64,000 nucleotides of DNA from a bacterium (GTDB taxonomy: Bacteria; Chloroflexota; Dehalococcoidia; Tepidiformales; Tepidiformaceae), in the NCBI GenBank assembly GCA_003577245.1, contig QEVS01000005.1, positions 93,806 to 157,805 on the forward strand. Direction: 5' to 3'. Numbering within the stretch: the first letter of the stretch is position 1; each line of letters opens with the position of its first letter. The notes under the pieces are model-generated. The model worked only from the letters and a program-made list of their open reading frames with translations. It did not search any database and was not told where the DNA came from. The position numbers and the translations under genes were made by a program. This document shows, piece after piece, positions 1-15,186 of the stretch.

Positions 1-3
1 GCC

Positions 4-22
4 ACTCCCTTTTACCGGGAGT
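4..22. other. Short inverted repeat before rpsA
   Basis: ACTCCC and GGGAGT arms flank a 7-nt TTTTACC loop at the very edge of the window, about 25 nt before the S1 start. It could be the tail of an upstream terminator or a leader hairpin. The upstream context is missing, so its role is open. Confidence 0.3.
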
Positions 23-46
23 CTGCCCCCAAACGGAGCCCCGAAG

Positions 47-1708
47 TTGTCAACAGATACCGCCCAGTCCAGCACCCCTGAAGCCGAGATCGCTGCTCTG
101 CCCGCAGAACAGGCACCTGCCGAACCGGCGCCTGCCGAACCGGTAGAAATGGATATGGGGGCCCTCCTCGATCTCGAGGCCGCCCAGCCTGGCACGCTGC
201 GCCGCGGCGAAATCGTTGAAGGCATGGTCATGGGCGCCTCCCCCGATGGCCTCATCGTCGATGTCGGCACCAAGACCGAGGCCGTCATCCCCCAGAACGA
301 GATGCTCTCCCTCGGCGTCGATGGCGCCGCCAGGCTCAAGGCCGGCGACACCGTGCGCGTCATGGTCCTCCAGCCATCCTCCGCCGAAGGTCACGCCATC
401 GTCTCGCTCGACCGCGCTCGCGGCGAAGAGGGCTGGGAACTCCTCGCCGAACGCTACGAGAGTGGCGCCGTGTTCGAAGCCCAGGTCACCGGCCACAACC
501 GCGGCGGCATCCTCGTCAACGTCGATGGCGTCAACGCCTTCGTTCCCCTCTCGCAGATCGATAGCGTCCGCCGCGACGACCCCGAGGCCGCTGCCCAGCT
601 CGCCAACCTCGTCGGCAAGCCCATCCAGCTCAAGGTCATCGAGCTCAATCGCAAGCGCAATCGCGTCATCCTCTCCGAGCGCGCTGCCATGGCCGACTTC
701 CGCCGAACTCAGAAGGATCGCATCCTCGACGAACTCCAGGAAGGCGAGATCCGCGCCGGTCGCGTCTCCTCCATCACCGACTTCGGCGTCTTCGTTGACC
801 TCGGCGGCGCCGATGGCCTTGCCCACATGACCGAGCTCACCTGGGAGCGCGGCAAGAAGGCCCGCGACCTCTACTCCATCGGCGATGAAGTCCAGGCCTA
901 CATCCTCAAGGTCGACCAGGAAACCCGGAAGATCTCCCTTTCTCTCAAGCGCGCCCAGCCCGAACGCTGGGACTCGACCGTCAACCGCTACGTCATCGGG
1001 CAGATCCTCATTGGCAGGGTCACCAAGCTCATGGCGTTCGGAGCTTTCGTGAGGCTCGATGGCCCCGTCGAAGGCCTGATCCACATCTCTGAGCTCTCCA
1101 ACCGTCGTATCCAACATCCGAGAGATGTTGTGAAGGAAGGCGACGTCGTGCCCGTCAAGCTCGTGCGCATTGAGAAGGACCGCCACCGCCTCGGCCTCAG
1201 CCTCAGGCAGGCGCGCGCCGACGCCGAGGCCATGGGCTTCGCCTTCGACCACGAGGGCCACGTAATCGACTATCCCGATGACATTCGAGAGCAGTTCGGC
1301 CTTCCCGCCCGCGTCGCCGGTGCCGCACCGCGCACCGAACCGCGAACCGCCCAGGAAGCCATCGAGCGCGCCGTCGCCCGCGACCCCGAACCGGTGTCCG
1401 CCTTCGCTCACGCCTTTGCGCAGGCGCTCGAAAACGCCGAAGGCGCCTCGCCATTCGCCCCCACGGATGCTGGGGCTGCCGCCGGCCCAGGTCAGGATCT
1501 CCCCGACGCGACAGCAGATGCCGCCGTGTCGGAAGATGGTGGAGATGCAGTTGCAGCCACTGCCGAAGAAGCCGTTGCGCAGGCCGAAACCAGCCCCACC
1601 GAGGCAGTTGAGATTGCGGCGGCATCAGAGGATAAGATAGGTGAAGGCGAGGCATCGCCTGACCAGGGAGAGGACGCCAGGGAGGACGCTGCTGCAGAAG
1701 GCACGTAG
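47..1708 (+). CDS. rpsA: 30S ribosomal protein S1 (four S1 domains)
   Basis: S1 binds mRNA on the 30S subunit and helps translation initiation. The 553-aa protein has four OB-fold S1 repeats at about residues 54-122, 139-215, 235-305 and 318-392. Repeats 3 and 4 carry the typical FGVFVDL and FGAFVRL cores, each followed by an HMTEL/HISEL motif. The first two repeats are more divergent, as expected for the ribosome-binding half. The last ~120 residues are Ala/Glu/Asp-rich low complexity. I take the TTG at 47 as the start because an ACGGAG ribosome binding site lies 7 nt upstream; the first in-frame ATG is at 149, just before repeat 1. A four-repeat S1 fits Gram-positive, actinobacterial and Chloroflexota forms rather than the six-repeat E. 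coli type. The next gene, clpC, is 40 bp downstream on the same strand. Confidence 0.93.
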   Translation: MSTDTAQSSTPEAEIAALPAEQAPAEPAPAEPVEMDMGALLDLEAAQPGTLRRGEIVEGMVMGASPDGLIVDVGTKTEAVIPQNEMLSLGVDGAARLKAGDTVRVMVLQPSSAEGHAIVSLDRARGEEGWELLAERYESGAVFEAQVTGHNRGGILVNVDGVNAFVPLSQIDSVRRDDPEAAAQLANLVGKPIQLKVIELNRKRNRVILSERAAMADFRRTQKDRILDELQEGEIRAGRVSSITDFGVFVDLGGADGLAHMTELTWERGKKARDLYSIGDEVQAYILKVDQETRKISLSLKRAQPERWDSTVNRYVIGQILIGRVTKLMAFGAFVRLDGPVEGLIHISELSNRRIQHPRDVVKEGDVVPVKLVRIEKDRHRLGLSLRQARADAEAMGFAFDHEGHVIDYPDDIREQFGLPARVAGAAPRTEPRTAQEAIERAVARDPEPVSAFAHAFAQALENAEGASPFAPTDAGAAAGPGQDLPDATADAAVSEDGGDAVAATAEEAVAQAETSPTEAVEIAAASEDKIGEGEASPDQGEDAREDAAAEGT

Positions 1709-1748
1709 TCGCCGACAGGTGTAGCCAGTGAGGCTGGGAGAACGCTAG

Positions 1749-4229
1749 ATGGCCGATAGATTCGATAAATTCACAGAACGCGCACGCAGGGTCCTCACCC
1801 TGGCGCAGGAAGAAGCGCACCGCTTCAACCACAACTACATCGGCACCGAGCACATCCTTCTCGGCCTTGTGCGCGAAGGCGATGGCGTGGCCGCAAAGGT
1901 CCTCGCCAACCTCGGCGTCGAACTCAACAAGGTCCGCTCCGCTGTCGAATTCATCATCGGCCGCGGCGACCGCACTGTCCTCGGCGAAATCGGCCTCACC
2001 CCCCGCGCCAAGAAGGTCATCGAACTCGCCGTGGACGAGGCCCGCCGCCTCAACCACAGCTATATCGGCACCGAACACCTGCTCCTCGGCCTCGTCCGCG
2101 AAGGCGAAGGCATCGCCGCCGGCGTGCTCGAAAGCCTCGGCGTCAACCTCGAACGCGTTCGCGCCGAGACCACCCGCATCCTCAGCCAGTCGGCGCCCCA
2201 GGCCGCCGCCTCCGGGTCCGGCGCCCGCCAGGCCACTCGCACCCCCACCGTCGACCAGCTCGGCATCGACCTCACGCAGGCCGCCCGCAACAACCAGCTC
2301 GATCCCGTCATCGGCCGCTCCAACGAGCTCGAACGCGTGGTCCAGATCCTCTCCCGCCGAACCAAGAACAACCCCGTCCTCATTGGCGAGCCCGGCGTGG
2401 GCAAGACCGCCATCGCCGAGTTGCTCGCCCAGCGCATCGTCGGCGGCGACGTCCCCGAGACGCTGCACGGCAAGCGCCTTCTCACCCTCGACATCGGCTC
2501 GCTCGTCGCCGGGACCAAGTACCGCGGCGAATTCGAAGAGCGCCTCAAGAAGGTGGTCGAAGAGATAAAGGGAGCCGGCAACTGCATCCTCTTTATCGAC
2601 GAGCTCCACATGCTTGTCGGCGCCGGGGCCGCCGAAGGCGCAGTCGATGCCGCCAACATCCTCAAGCCATCGCTCGCTCGCGGCGAGCTCCAGTGCATCG
2701 GCGCCACCACCCTCGATGAGTACCGCAAGCACATCGAGCGCGACGCCGCCCTGGAGCGCCGCTTCCAGCCCATCATCGTCGATGAGCCCTCCGTCGAAGA
2801 GACCGTCGAGATCCTCCGCGGCATCCGCCAGCGTTACGAAGATCACCACAAGCTGAAGATCAGCGACGCTGCTCTCTCCGCCGCCGCCGAGCTTTCGGCC
2901 CGCTACGTCATCGACCGGTTCCTGCCCGACAAGGCCATCGACCTCATCGACGAGGCCGCCAGCCGCGTGCGCATTCGCCGCGCCGCCACCCCGCCCTCCC
3001 TCAAAGAGGCCATGAAGGGGCTCGAAAGCCTCCGCCGCGAAAAAGAGCAGGCCATCGCCGCCCAGCAGTTCGAGTACGCCGCCGAGCTCCGCGACCGCGA
3101 AATCAAGCTCCAGGACAAGATCGGCGAGATGGGCGAATGGGAAGAAGGCGAAGAAGGCATCGCCACTCCCATTGTCTCGGACGAAGACATCTCGGAAGTC
3201 GTCTCCATGTGGACCGGCATCCCCGTCTCCCGCATCGCCAGCGAGGAAAGCGCACGCCTCCTCAAGATGGAAGAGAACCTCCGCTCCCGCGTCATCGGGC
3301 AGGACGAGGCCATCGAGTCCATCGCGCGCGCCGTCCGCCGCGCCCGCGCCGGCCTCAAGGACCCGCGCCGCCCCATCGGCGTCTTCCTCTTCCTTGGCCC
3401 CACCGGTGTAGGCAAGACCCACCTCGCCCGCGCCCTTGCCGAGTTCATGTTCGACTCCCAGGACAACATGATTAAGCTCGACATGAGCGAGTTCAGCGAA
3501 AAGCACACCGTCTCCCGCCTCGTCGGGGCCCCTCCCGGCTACGTCGGCTACGACGATGGAGGCCAGCTCACCGATACCGTCCGCCGCAAGTCCTACTGCC
3601 TCATCCTCCTCGACGAGATCGAAAAGGCCCACCCCGAGGTGTTCAACCTCCTCCTCCAGATCTTCGATGAAGGCCGCCTCGCCGATGCGAAGGGCCGCAA
3701 GGTCGACTTCCGCAACACCATCATCATCATGACCTCGAACGTCGGCTCCGACCTCATCAAGCGCGACAGCAACCTCGGTTTCGCCGTCTCGCAGGAGGAA
3801 ATCAAGTCCCAGGAAGACCGCTACGGCCGCATGAAGGACAAGGTTCTCGGCGAGCTCAAGAACGTCTTCAAGCCCGAATTCCTCAACCGCATCGATAGCA
3901 CCGTCGTCTTCCACTCGCTCACGCGTGAGAACATCCGCAGCATCGTCGACCTCGAGCTCAAGAAGGTCGAGAAGCAGCTGGCCTCCAAAGGGGTGGCCCT
4001 CGAAGTCACAATTGAGGCCAAGGATTGGCTCGGCGAAAAGGGCTACGACCAGGTCTTTGGCGCCCGCCCCCTCCGCCGCGTCATCCAGGACAACATCGAG
4101 GACCGCCTCAGCGAGATGCTCCTCGCCGGCGAGTTCGGCCCCGGCGACAGGGTGGTCGTCGACCGCCAGCCGGGAGACGACGGAGGTCTCTCTATCCAGG
4201 CAGCGCGCGAACCGGCACCCGTCGCCTGA
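1749..4229 (+). CDS. clpC: ATP-dependent Clp protease ATPase subunit ClpC
   Basis: ClpC is an AAA+ unfoldase that feeds substrates to ClpP in the cytoplasm. Domains in order: a duplicated Clp_N repeat (residues ~5-140, with two IGTEH[IL]LLGLVREG blocks); AAA1 with Walker [10 protein letters not shown] and Walker B ILFIDELH; a UVR-type middle segment ([16 protein letters not shown]) that marks ClpC rather than ClpA or ClpB; AAA2 with Walker [10 protein letters not shown] and [10 protein letters not shown]; and a C-terminal ClpB-D2-small domain. A LGF tripeptide (NLGFAV) in the D2 region is the expected ClpP-docking loop. The length, 826 aa, is normal. No ctsR or mcsAB genes are adjacent, unlike in Firmicutes. 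Confidence 0.96.
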   Translation: MADRFDKFTERARRVLTLAQEEAHRFNHNYIGTEHILLGLVREGDGVAAKVLANLGVELNKVRSAVEFIIGRGDRTVLGEIGLTPRAKKVIELAVDEARRLNHSYIGTEHLLLGLVREGEGIAAGVLESLGVNLERVRAETTRILSQSAPQAAASGSGARQATRTPTVDQLGIDLTQAARNNQLDPVIGRSNELERVVQILSRRTKNNPVLIGEPGVGKTAIAELLAQRIVGGDVPETLHGKRLLTLDIGSLVAGTKYRGEFEERLKKVVEEIKGAGNCILFIDELHMLVGAGAAEGAVDAANILKPSLARGELQCIGATTLDEYRKHIERDAALERRFQPIIVDEPSVEETVEILRGIRQRYEDHHKLKISDAALSAAAELSARYVIDRFLPDKAIDLIDEAASRVRIRRAATPPSLKEAMKGLESLRREKEQAIAAQQFEYAAELRDREIKLQDKIGEMGEWEEGEEGIATPIVSDEDISEVVSMWTGIPVSRIASEESARLLKMEENLRSRVIGQDEAIESIARAVRRARAGLKDPRRPIGVFLFLGPTGVGKTHLARALAEFMFDSQDNMIKLDMSEFSEKHTVSRLVGAPPGYVGYDDGGQLTDTVRRKSYCLILLDEIEKAHPEVFNLLLQIFDEGRLADAKGRKVDFRNTIIIMTSNVGSDLIKRDSNLGFAVSQEEIKSQEDRYGRMKDKVLGELKNVFKPEFLNRIDSTVVFHSLTRENIRSIVDLELKKVEKQLASKGVALEVTIEAKDWLGEKGYDQVFGARPLRRVIQDNIEDRLSEMLLAGEFGPGDRVVVDRQPGDDGGLSIQAAREPAPVA

Positions 4230-4308
4230 CCGGGGAGGCGCCACCGCAAACGAAGGAGACGGCTGCCGGGCCGGCCCCTTTCCCGTGCCCGTAGGCTACC
4301 GGTCGCGA

Positions 4309-4341
4309 TTGACGCGAGCCCTCCCCGCGCTGTACGTTAAT
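4309..4341 (+). promoter_or_regulatory. Candidate rpoBC promoter
   Basis: The 212-bp gap between clpC and rpoB contains TTGACG (4309-4314). An AT-rich TACGTTAAT patch follows at 4333-4341. This is the most promoter-like element in the gap: the -35 matches 5 of 6 consensus bases, but the -10 is weak. It would give a leader of about 95 nt. No ribosomal protein L10/L7-L12 genes precede rpoB here, so a dedicated promoter is plausible. Confidence 0.35.
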
Positions 4342-4441
4342 AGACGGCTTGCCATGCCCATCGTTTCCCCAACCCTTTTCCGGCATTTACACAAAACCAT
4401 TGCGTCATTCGCACCATAAGTCCTGAAGGAGTAGCTGCAGG

Positions 4442-7400
4442 ATGACCACTGCGCGCGGCGTGGTGCGAGGGGGTGTCTCTGTCCCCCTCGACATCCAGGC
4501 CTATGGCCGAATCCCCAACGTCCTCGAAATTCCCAGCCTCATCAAAATCCAGCTCGATAACTTCGACTGGTTCAAGCGTGAAGGCCTCCGCGAGCTCCTC
4601 AGCGAGATCTCGCCTATCCAGGACTTCACCGGCTCCAAGATGGACCTCGTCTTCGGCGACTACGAGTTCCGCGAGCCCAAGCATTCCCAGGATGAGTGCC
4701 GCGAGCGCGACATGACCTTCGCCGCGCCCCTCTTCGTCGACGTCGAGCTCCGCATCAAGGAATCCGGCGAAATCAAGGAGCAGCGCCTCTTCTTCGGCGA
4801 CTTCCCCCTCATGACCGAACGGGGAACGTTCATCATCAATGGCGCCGAGCGCGTGGTCGTCAGCCAGCTCGTTCGTTCCCCGGGCGTTTACTACACCCTC
4901 GAAACAGACCCCGCCAGCGGCCGCCGCCTCTGCTACGGCAAACTCATCCCCAACCGTGGCGCCTGGCTTGAGTTCGAAACCTCGAACCGCGACCTCGTCT
5001 CCGTCAAGGTCGACCGCAAGCGCAAGATCCCCGTCACCAGCCTCCTTCGCGCCATCGATGTTCCCGGCCTCCTCCCCGGCGACCGCGATAACCCGCGCTT
5101 TGCACGGTACTTCGCCGCCCAGGACCGCTTCGAAGCCTCACAGGCCGCTGAGGACGAGAAGGCCCGCGATGCCGAGCTGCGCCCCCTCGAGTCCGACCTC
5201 GGTACGGATGAACGCCTCCTGGCCATGCTTAGCGACGTCGATACCCACGACGTCCACCAGTACACCATCGCCACCATCGCGAAAGAGCCCAGCAAGAACA
5301 AGCACGAGGCTCTGATCGAGTTCTACCGCCGCATCCGGCCGGGCGACCCGCCAACCCCCGAGAATGCGCGCCTCCTCATCAACCAGCTCTTCTTCAATCC
5401 GCGCCGCTACGACCTGGGACGCGTTGGGCGCCACAAGCTCAACTCGCGTCTTGAGCTCGAAGACCCCACCACCCAGCGCTGGCTCCGCCCCTACGACCTC
5501 CTCGGCATCGTCCGCGAGCTCATCAACGTCAATAACGGCCGGGGCCACGCCGATGACATCGACCACCTCGGCAACCGCAGAGTGCGCGCCGGTGGCGAAC
5601 TCATCCAGCAGCAATTCCGCGTCGGCCTCCTCCGCATGGAGCGCGTTGTCCGCGAACGCATGACCATCACCGACCCCGAAGAGGCGACCCCGAGCGCCCT
5701 CATCAACATCCGCCCGGTGGTGGCCGCCATGAAGGAGTTCTTCGGCGGTAGCCAGCTCTCCCAGTTCATGGACCAGACCAACCCCCTGGCAGAGCTCACC
5801 CACAAGCGCCGCCTTAGCGCCCTCGGCCCCGGCGGCCTCTCCCGCGACCGGGCCGGCTTCGATGTCCGCGACGTCCACTACAGCCATTACGGCCGCATCT
5901 GCCCAATCGAAACTCCCGAAGGCCCGAACATCGGCCTCATCGGCTCCCTTGCCACCTACGGCCGTCTCAACGAGTACGGCTTCATCGAAACGCCCTATCG
6001 CCGCGTAGTGCGCGAGCTCCCCGCCGATGACCCCCGCGCAATAAACCGGGTTCTCCGCGAGGACATCATCGATAGCAGCGGCGACGTCCTCGCAAGGGCC
6101 GGTGAGACCATTGACGACGCCATGGCCCAGCGGATCCTCAAGCTTGGCCGCCGCCTTCCCATCCGGCCTTTCGTCAGCGAAGAGATCGTCTACCTCACCG
6201 CCGACAAAGAGGACAAGTACATCATTGGACAGGCCAACGCAGCCCTCGACACCGAAGGCCACTTCGTCGAAGACCGCGTGGGTATGCGCATCCACGAGCA
6301 TTTCAAGATGGCCCCGCCCGAGGAGATCGACTACCTCGACGTGTCGCCCAAGCAAATGGTCTCCGTCGCCACCGCCCTCATCCCCTTCCTCGAACACGAC
6401 GACGCGAACCGCGCCCTCATGGGCTCGAACATGCAGCGCCAGGCGGTGCCGCTCATCCGTCCGGAAGTCCCCCTTGTTGGCACCGGCATGGAACGCCGCA
6501 CGGCCGTCGATAGCGGCCATGTCGTCGTCGCAGCCGGCCCCGGCGAAGTCATCGAAGCCACCGGCGCCCGCATCGTCGTCAGCTACGACGACCCTGCCTA
6601 TGGCCAGGTATCCTATCCCCTCACCAAGTTCACCCGCTCCAACCAGGGAACGTGCCTCAACCAGAGGCCCCTTGTGGTACGCGGTCAGCGCCTCCAGGAA
6701 GGCGACCCGCTCATCGATAGCTCCAGCACCCAGGGCGGAGACCTCGCCCTCGGCCAGAACGTCCTTTGCGCCTTCATGAGCTGGGAAGGCTACAACTTCG
6801 AAGACGCCATCATCATCAGCCAGAACATGGTGCGCGAAGACAAGTTCACTTCCATCCACATCGAAAAGCACGAGGTGGAAGCCCGCGATACCAAGCTCGG
6901 CCCTGAGGAGATCACCCGCGACATCCCCAACGTAGGCGAGGAAAGCCTCAAGGACCTGGACGAGGACGGCATCATCCGTATCGGCGCCGAGGTGCGCGAA
7001 GGCGACATCCTCGTCGGCAAAATCACCCCCAAGGGTGAAACCGAGCTCACGGCCGAAGAGAAGCTCCTTCGCGCCATCTTCGGCGAGAAGGCCCGTGAGG
7101 TTAAGGACACCAGCCTGCGCGTCCCCCACGGCGAAAAAGGCAAGGTGATCGAAGTCCGCGTCTTCAGCCGCGACGACCACGAGACTCTCCCCGCGGGCGT
7201 CAACAAGCTCGTCCGCGTCAGCATCGCCCAGCGCCGCAAGATCTCCGAAGGCGACAAGATGGCAGGCCGCCACGGCAACAAGGGCGTCATCAGCCGCATC
7301 CTCCCCCGCGAGGACATGCCCTACCTTGAAGATGGCACCCCCATCGATATCATCCTCAACCCGATCGGCGTCCCCAGCCGCATGAACATCGGCCAGGTCC

Positions 7401-8273
7401 TCGAAACCCACCTCGGCTGGGCCGCCAATGCCCTCGGCTTCCGTGCCATCAGCCCCGTCTTCGATGGCGCCGACGACATCTCCATCGACGACTCCCTTGC
7501 CCGCGCCTGGATAGCCCAGGAATCAGGGGCCGTCTACTACATCGACCCCCGCGACCGCGGTTTCAACCCCGGCGTGGCCGTTGACTGGCTCAATGAACGG
7601 GGATTTGATGGCCACGCCGTCTTCACCCGCCCCCAACCGGGCGCTGCCAGCCGCGCCTGCATGGAGATCTTCCTCAAGGAAGCCGGCCGCGAGTTCCCCG
7701 CCAATGCCCGGCTCGATGACCTCCAGGCCCTCGCCCAGGCCGTCTATTCCGAGACCGGCGTTCCGCCGCCCCTCTACGGCAAGATGCGCGTCCGCGATGG
7801 CCGGACCGGCGAGCTCTTCGACCAGCCCGTGACTGTGGGCTACATCTACATGCTCAAGCTCATCCACCTGGTCGAGGACAAGATCCACGCCCGCAGCACG
7901 GGCCCCTACTCGCTCATCACGCAGCAACCTCTCGGGGGCAAGGCCCAGTTCGGCGGCCAGCGCTTCGGCGAAATGGAAGTCTGGGCACTCGAAGCCTACG
8001 GCGCCGCCCACATCCTCCAGGAGCTCCTCACCGTCAAGTCCGACGACGTTGTGGGCCGCGTCAAGACCTACGAGGCCATTGTCAAGGGCGAAGATGTCCT
8101 TGAGCCCGGCGTTCCTGAATCCTTCAAGGTTCTCGTCAAGGAACTCCAGAGCCTCGGCCTCTCCGTTGAAGTCTCCAACGACGAAGGAAGCGTCACCTTC
8201 CTTGAAGACATCGGCAGCGACTTGCCTGAGCTTGGCATCAACCTCTCAGGGTTCGAAGCGGAGGATCTTTTCA

Positions 8274-8290
<17 letters not shown>
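4442..8290 (+). CDS. rpoB: DNA-directed RNA polymerase subunit beta
   Basis: This is the catalytic beta subunit of RNA polymerase (1282 aa). The hallmark blocks are in order: FDWF near the N terminus; the rifampicin-region [29 protein letters not shown] and [15 protein letters not shown]; then the C-terminal [14 protein letters not shown] and [24 protein letters not shown]. The ATG at 4442 is preceded by GAAGGAG. The rif cluster contains the standard S-Q-F-M-D-Q and H-K-R residues, so nothing suggests intrinsic rifampicin resistance by these positions. The last 17 nt overlap the start of rpoC, giving translational coupling. Confidence 0.98.
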
Positions 8291-12743
<4,453 letters not shown>

Positions 12744-12773
12744 CCCGCTTCCGTCCCGTGCAGGCCAACACGA

Positions 12774-12799
12774 GGGGCCTCCCAATCCGGGGAGGCCCC
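12774..12799. terminator. Strong hairpin terminator after rpoC
   Basis: GGGGCCTCCC (12774-12783) pairs perfectly with GGGAGGCCCC (12790-12799) around a 6-nt loop, about 30 nt after the rpoC stop. The downstream T-run is weak (GTCTATTCCCC). It lies between convergent rpoC and ispF and could serve both strands. Confidence 0.75.
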
Positions 12800-12826
12800 G
12801 TCTATTCCCCCGTCATCCCGGACCGG

Positions 12827-13303
12827 TCAACCAGCCGGCGCAAGCAAGACGGCGGCGGTTGCTGCCATTGCTTCGCCGCGGCCAACTGCCCCCAGGCCCT
12901 CAGCGGTCTTGGCTTTCACGCTCACTGCCCCGGGGTCGACGCCCGCAATCTCAGCGAGTCGCTGCCTGATGTGCGGGATGTACGGCGCGAGCTTCGGACG
13001 CTCGGCCCGGACTGTTGCATCCAGGTTCACCAGCTCCCAGCCAGCGGCTCTTGCCATCTTCATGGCCGCACGCAAGAAGTCCGCGCTATCCGCTCCCGCA
13101 AACCGTGGGTCCGTCGGCGCGAAATGCTGCCCTATGTCGCCGAGCGCCAGCGCACCGAGCACAGCATCGGTGATTGCATGTATCAGCACGTCGGCGTCGC
13201 TGTGCCCGGCCAGCCCAGGGCCCTCCTCAATGATGACCCCGCCCAGCACCAGCGCACGGCCTTCGTCCACGCGGTGGATGTCCTCTCCCTGTCCTATCCG
13301 CAA
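12827..13303 (-). CDS. ispF: 2-C-methyl-D-erythritol 2,4-cyclodiphosphate synthase
   Basis: IspF cyclises CDP-ME 2-phosphate to MEcPP in the MEP isoprenoid pathway. The 158-aa protein has the N-terminal metal motif GEDIHRV (D and H ligands), the LAGHSDADVLIHAITDA block with a third metal-binding His, and the C-terminal KAKTAEGLGAVGRGE segment. The start is a TTG inside the last codons of ispD (10-bp overlap) with GAGGGG upstream, so expression is coupled to ispD. This is the usual ispD-ispF order. No fused IspDF arrangement is present. Confidence 0.96.
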   Translation of the reverse strand: MRIGQGEDIHRVDEGRALVLGGVIIEEGPGLAGHSDADVLIHAITDAVLGALALGDIGQHFAPTDPRFAGADSADFLRAAMKMARAAGWELVNLDATVRAERPKLAPYIPHIRQRLAEIAGVDPGAVSVKAKTAEGLGAVGRGEAMAATAAVLLAPAG

Positions 13304-13974
13304 CTCGATCGCCCCTCACTTCGCACGATGGCAGCGGCAAGCTCCAGGTCGAGGGGCCGCGTCACTTTGAGGTTGCCCGGGTCGCCCGTTACCACGGCCG
13401 TCTCAAGCCCAAAGCGCGCGAGCATTGCCGCATCGTCCGTCTCGTCATCGTCGCTGGCTGCTGCCGCGTCCAGCCACGCCTGCCGGAGCACCACTTGCGG
13501 AGTCTGTGCCGCCCAGAGCATCGCACGCTCAAGGTGACCCACCACCATGCCGTCGCGAACCTCCTTCACCGTGTCCGTCACCGGGATGGCCGCGATTGCC
13601 CCCGCCCTGCCCTCTGCCGCCGCAATGCAGCGCTCGATGAGCTCCGGCGTCACAAGCGGCCGGGCGCCATCGTGGATCGCAACATAGCGCGACCGGGCCG
13701 CCCGCAAGCCCGCTTCCACACTGTCGCGCCGTCTCGCGCCGCCTGCTACCACCAGGCCGGGCTTCTCCCCGGCTGCCGATAGCAGTACCTGCTCAACACC
13801 TTTGAGAGAGCCTTCCCCGGTTACCACGACTACACGTTCAACACTAGCAGCGGCCGCGAACGCTGCTATCGACCACGCCAGCACGGGCCTTCCGCACAGG
13901 TCAGCGAACAGCTTGTCCGCCGGCCCAAACCGGGTCGATACGCCCGCCGCCACGATCACGGCATCCACCTTCAT
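13294..13974 (-). CDS. ispD: 2-C-methyl-D-erythritol 4-phosphate cytidylyltransferase
   Basis: IspD transfers CMP from CTP to MEP, the third step of the MEP pathway. The protein (226 aa) starts with the nucleotidyltransferase signature IVAAGVSTRFG and a Lys at PADK. It also has the IHDGARPLV motif typical of IspD and the TDTVKEV block. The ATG at 13974 has no Shine-Dalgarno; instead a TAGCTT hexamer ends 6 nt before it, so the transcript is probably leaderless. It is divergent from the alpha/beta hydrolase at 14061, whose own -10 lies in the same 86-bp gap. Confidence 0.95.
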   Translation of the reverse strand: MKVDAVIVAAGVSTRFGPADKLFADLCGRPVLAWSIAAFAAAASVERVVVVTGEGSLKGVEQVLLSAAGEKPGLVVAGGARRRDSVEAGLRAARSRYVAIHDGARPLVTPELIERCIAAAEGRAGAIAAIPVTDTVKEVRDGMVVGHLERAMLWAAQTPQVVLRQAWLDAAAASDDDETDDAAMLARFGLETAVVTGDPGNLKVTRPLDLELAAAIVRSEGRSSCG

Positions 13975-13980
13975 GGGCGC

Positions 13981-13986
13981 AAGCTA
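13981..13986 (-). promoter_or_regulatory. Leaderless-type -10 for ispDF
   Basis: TAGCTT on the minus strand is followed by 6 nt and then the ispD ATG. There is no ribosome binding site in between. The spacing puts the predicted transcription start at or next to the A of the ATG. Confidence 0.5.
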
Positions 13987-14048
13987 CCACTGCCGCCGCT
14001 TTGTGTCGCAAACCCCCGGACCCGGGTGCGGTCATCCCTCTCCGCCGC

Positions 14049-14054
14049 TAGACT
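14049..14054 (+). promoter_or_regulatory. Leaderless-type -10 (TAGACT-N6-ATG)
   Basis: TAGACT is followed by CCCGGT and the ATG of the alpha/beta hydrolase. The sequence upstream of the ATG has no purine-rich ribosome binding site. The identical hexamer with identical spacing recurs before the genes at 15199 and 40814. Confidence 0.6.
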
Positions 14055-14060
14055 CCCGGT

Positions 14061-14846
14061 ATGCCCTATGCCAGCGTGAACGGGACCCGGCTCTACTTCG
14101 AGCAGCACGGCGCCGGTGATGACCTGGTGCTCCTGCACGGCGCGGGCGGAAACCACCTCTCCTGGTGGCAACAGCTCCCCAAGTTCAGCCGCAGCTTCCG
14201 CTGCACCGTGTACGACGCCCGCGGTTGGGGGCTGAGCCGCGGTGACGTGGCGGCCGGCCGCTGGGCCTTTGGCACCGACCTCATCGCGCTCATGGACCAC
14301 CTCGGCATCGAACATGCCCACGTCGTTGCTCACTCCATGGGAGGGCGAGCCGTCGCTGGCCTCGCCCGGCTGGCGCCTCGGAAGATCCGTTCCCTCGTCC
14401 TTTCGGGTACCACCGCAGGCGCAACCGATGACCGTGTCCGCGAAATCCAGGACGAGCTTCGAGACCTTCGTGGCAACGGCAACCTCCGTGAGCACGCGCT
14501 CGCCAGCGAGTTCGAACAGGCACAACCCGCTCTGGCTCTCCTGTACCGGCAGATAAACGCCCTGAATCCTCCCCGCCCCAGGGGCATGCTCGGCCGCCCG
14601 CCACCATCCTATCGCGGCAGCATGCACGGGTTCCTTTCCGATCTCGGGATTCCCGTCCTCTTCATCGTCGGCGAGCACGATCGCATCACCTCGCCCGAGA
14701 TGGTCAGGCAGGCTTCATCACTCGTCATAGGGGCCATCCACCACGAAATCCCCGGCGCCGGGCACTCCGCCTACTTCGAGCGCGCCGATGAGTGGAACCG
14801 CATCGTGCTCGCATTCCTCGCTGCCCTCCCCGAAGCGGGTGCGTGA
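14061..14846 (+). CDS. Alpha/beta-fold hydrolase
   Basis: This is a 261-aa alpha/beta hydrolase of unknown substrate. Visible: the oxyanion strand LLHGAGGNHLSWWQQ, the nucleophile elbow AHSMGG (Ser), a catalytic acid in VGEHDRI, and the catalytic His in PGAGHSAYFE. It closely resembles the protein at 34431-35207 (shared HGAGG.HLSWWQQ, HSMGG/QSMGG and GHSxYFE), so the two are likely paralogues. There is no signal peptide, so it is cytoplasmic. Probable activities are ester or ring-cleavage-product hydrolysis; the sequence does not decide. Confidence 0.85.
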   Translation: MPYASVNGTRLYFEQHGAGDDLVLLHGAGGNHLSWWQQLPKFSRSFRCTVYDARGWGLSRGDVAAGRWAFGTDLIALMDHLGIEHAHVVAHSMGGRAVAGLARLAPRKIRSLVLSGTTAGATDDRVREIQDELRDLRGNGNLREHALASEFEQAQPALALLYRQINALNPPRPRGMLGRPPPSYRGSMHGFLSDLGIPVLFIVGEHDRITSPEMVRQASSLVIGAIHHEIPGAGHSAYFERADEWNRIVLAFLAALPEAGA

Positions 14847-14892
14847 TGGCGCAGTTGCCAGCCCGGCATTCATCGCTTATGGTCTACCGGTT

Positions 14893-15174
14893 ATGGCGAG
14901 TCTATGGTCGAGGCTGCGCGAGTCACTGCGCGAACGCTTCTTCGGCGAGCACTGGGTTGAGCCGTCCAACGAGATCACGCGCGCTGTTCTCGCCGGCGCC
15001 CGCTCTACATCCCTCCCGGCCGCTCCCCTCTACGCCCGCGACTCCCGGGACCTTGTGTTCACCTATGACCAGCTGGTCAACCCGACGCCGGCAGGCCAGC
15101 CCGAACGGGCAGCTGATGCGGCCCCTGGCGCCTCGCGACCGCCTGCGGCCCGCCGACCCGGCCGCGCTGCCTGA
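14893..15174 (+). CDS. Small hypothetical protein
   Basis: This 93-aa ORF starts at ATG 14893 (MASLWSRLRESLRERFFGEH). The first ~65 residues look like a genuine protein, with an amphipathic Arg-rich start followed by EITRAVLAGA. The C terminus is Pro/Ala/Arg-rich and may be disordered. A TATGGT hexamer ends 9 nt before the ATG and no clear ribosome binding site is present. I recognise no family. It sits between the hydrolase and the FmdB-type protein on the same strand. Confidence 0.5.
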   Translation: MASLWSRLRESLRERFFGEHWVEPSNEITRAVLAGARSTSLPAAPLYARDSRDLVFTYDQLVNPTPAGQPERAADAAPGASRPPAARRPGRAA

Positions 15175-15186
15175 GCACCCATTTGC

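Noticed and set aside
1203..4244. 1013-aa open frame on the minus strand across clpC
   Set aside because: Its sequence is the mirror of ClpC codon bias in GC-rich DNA (Glu/Asp/Leu/Val low complexity). The plus strand has an unambiguous ClpC, and no motif or ribosome binding site supports the antisense frame.
5138..7411. 757-aa open frame on the minus strand inside rpoB
   Set aside because: It is an antisense shadow with Ala/Gly/Asp/Val-rich composition and no recognisable domain; RpoB on the plus strand is certain.
8049..8273. 75-codon N-terminal extension of RpoC
   Set aside because: It is the 3' end of rpoB read in another frame and is Ser/Pro/Arg-rich. The RpoC start at 8274 has GGAGG and the expected N-terminal sequence.
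12758..13537. 259-aa plus-strand frame after rpoC
   Set aside because: It runs across the terminator hairpin and antisense to ispF/ispD; no domain is recognisable.
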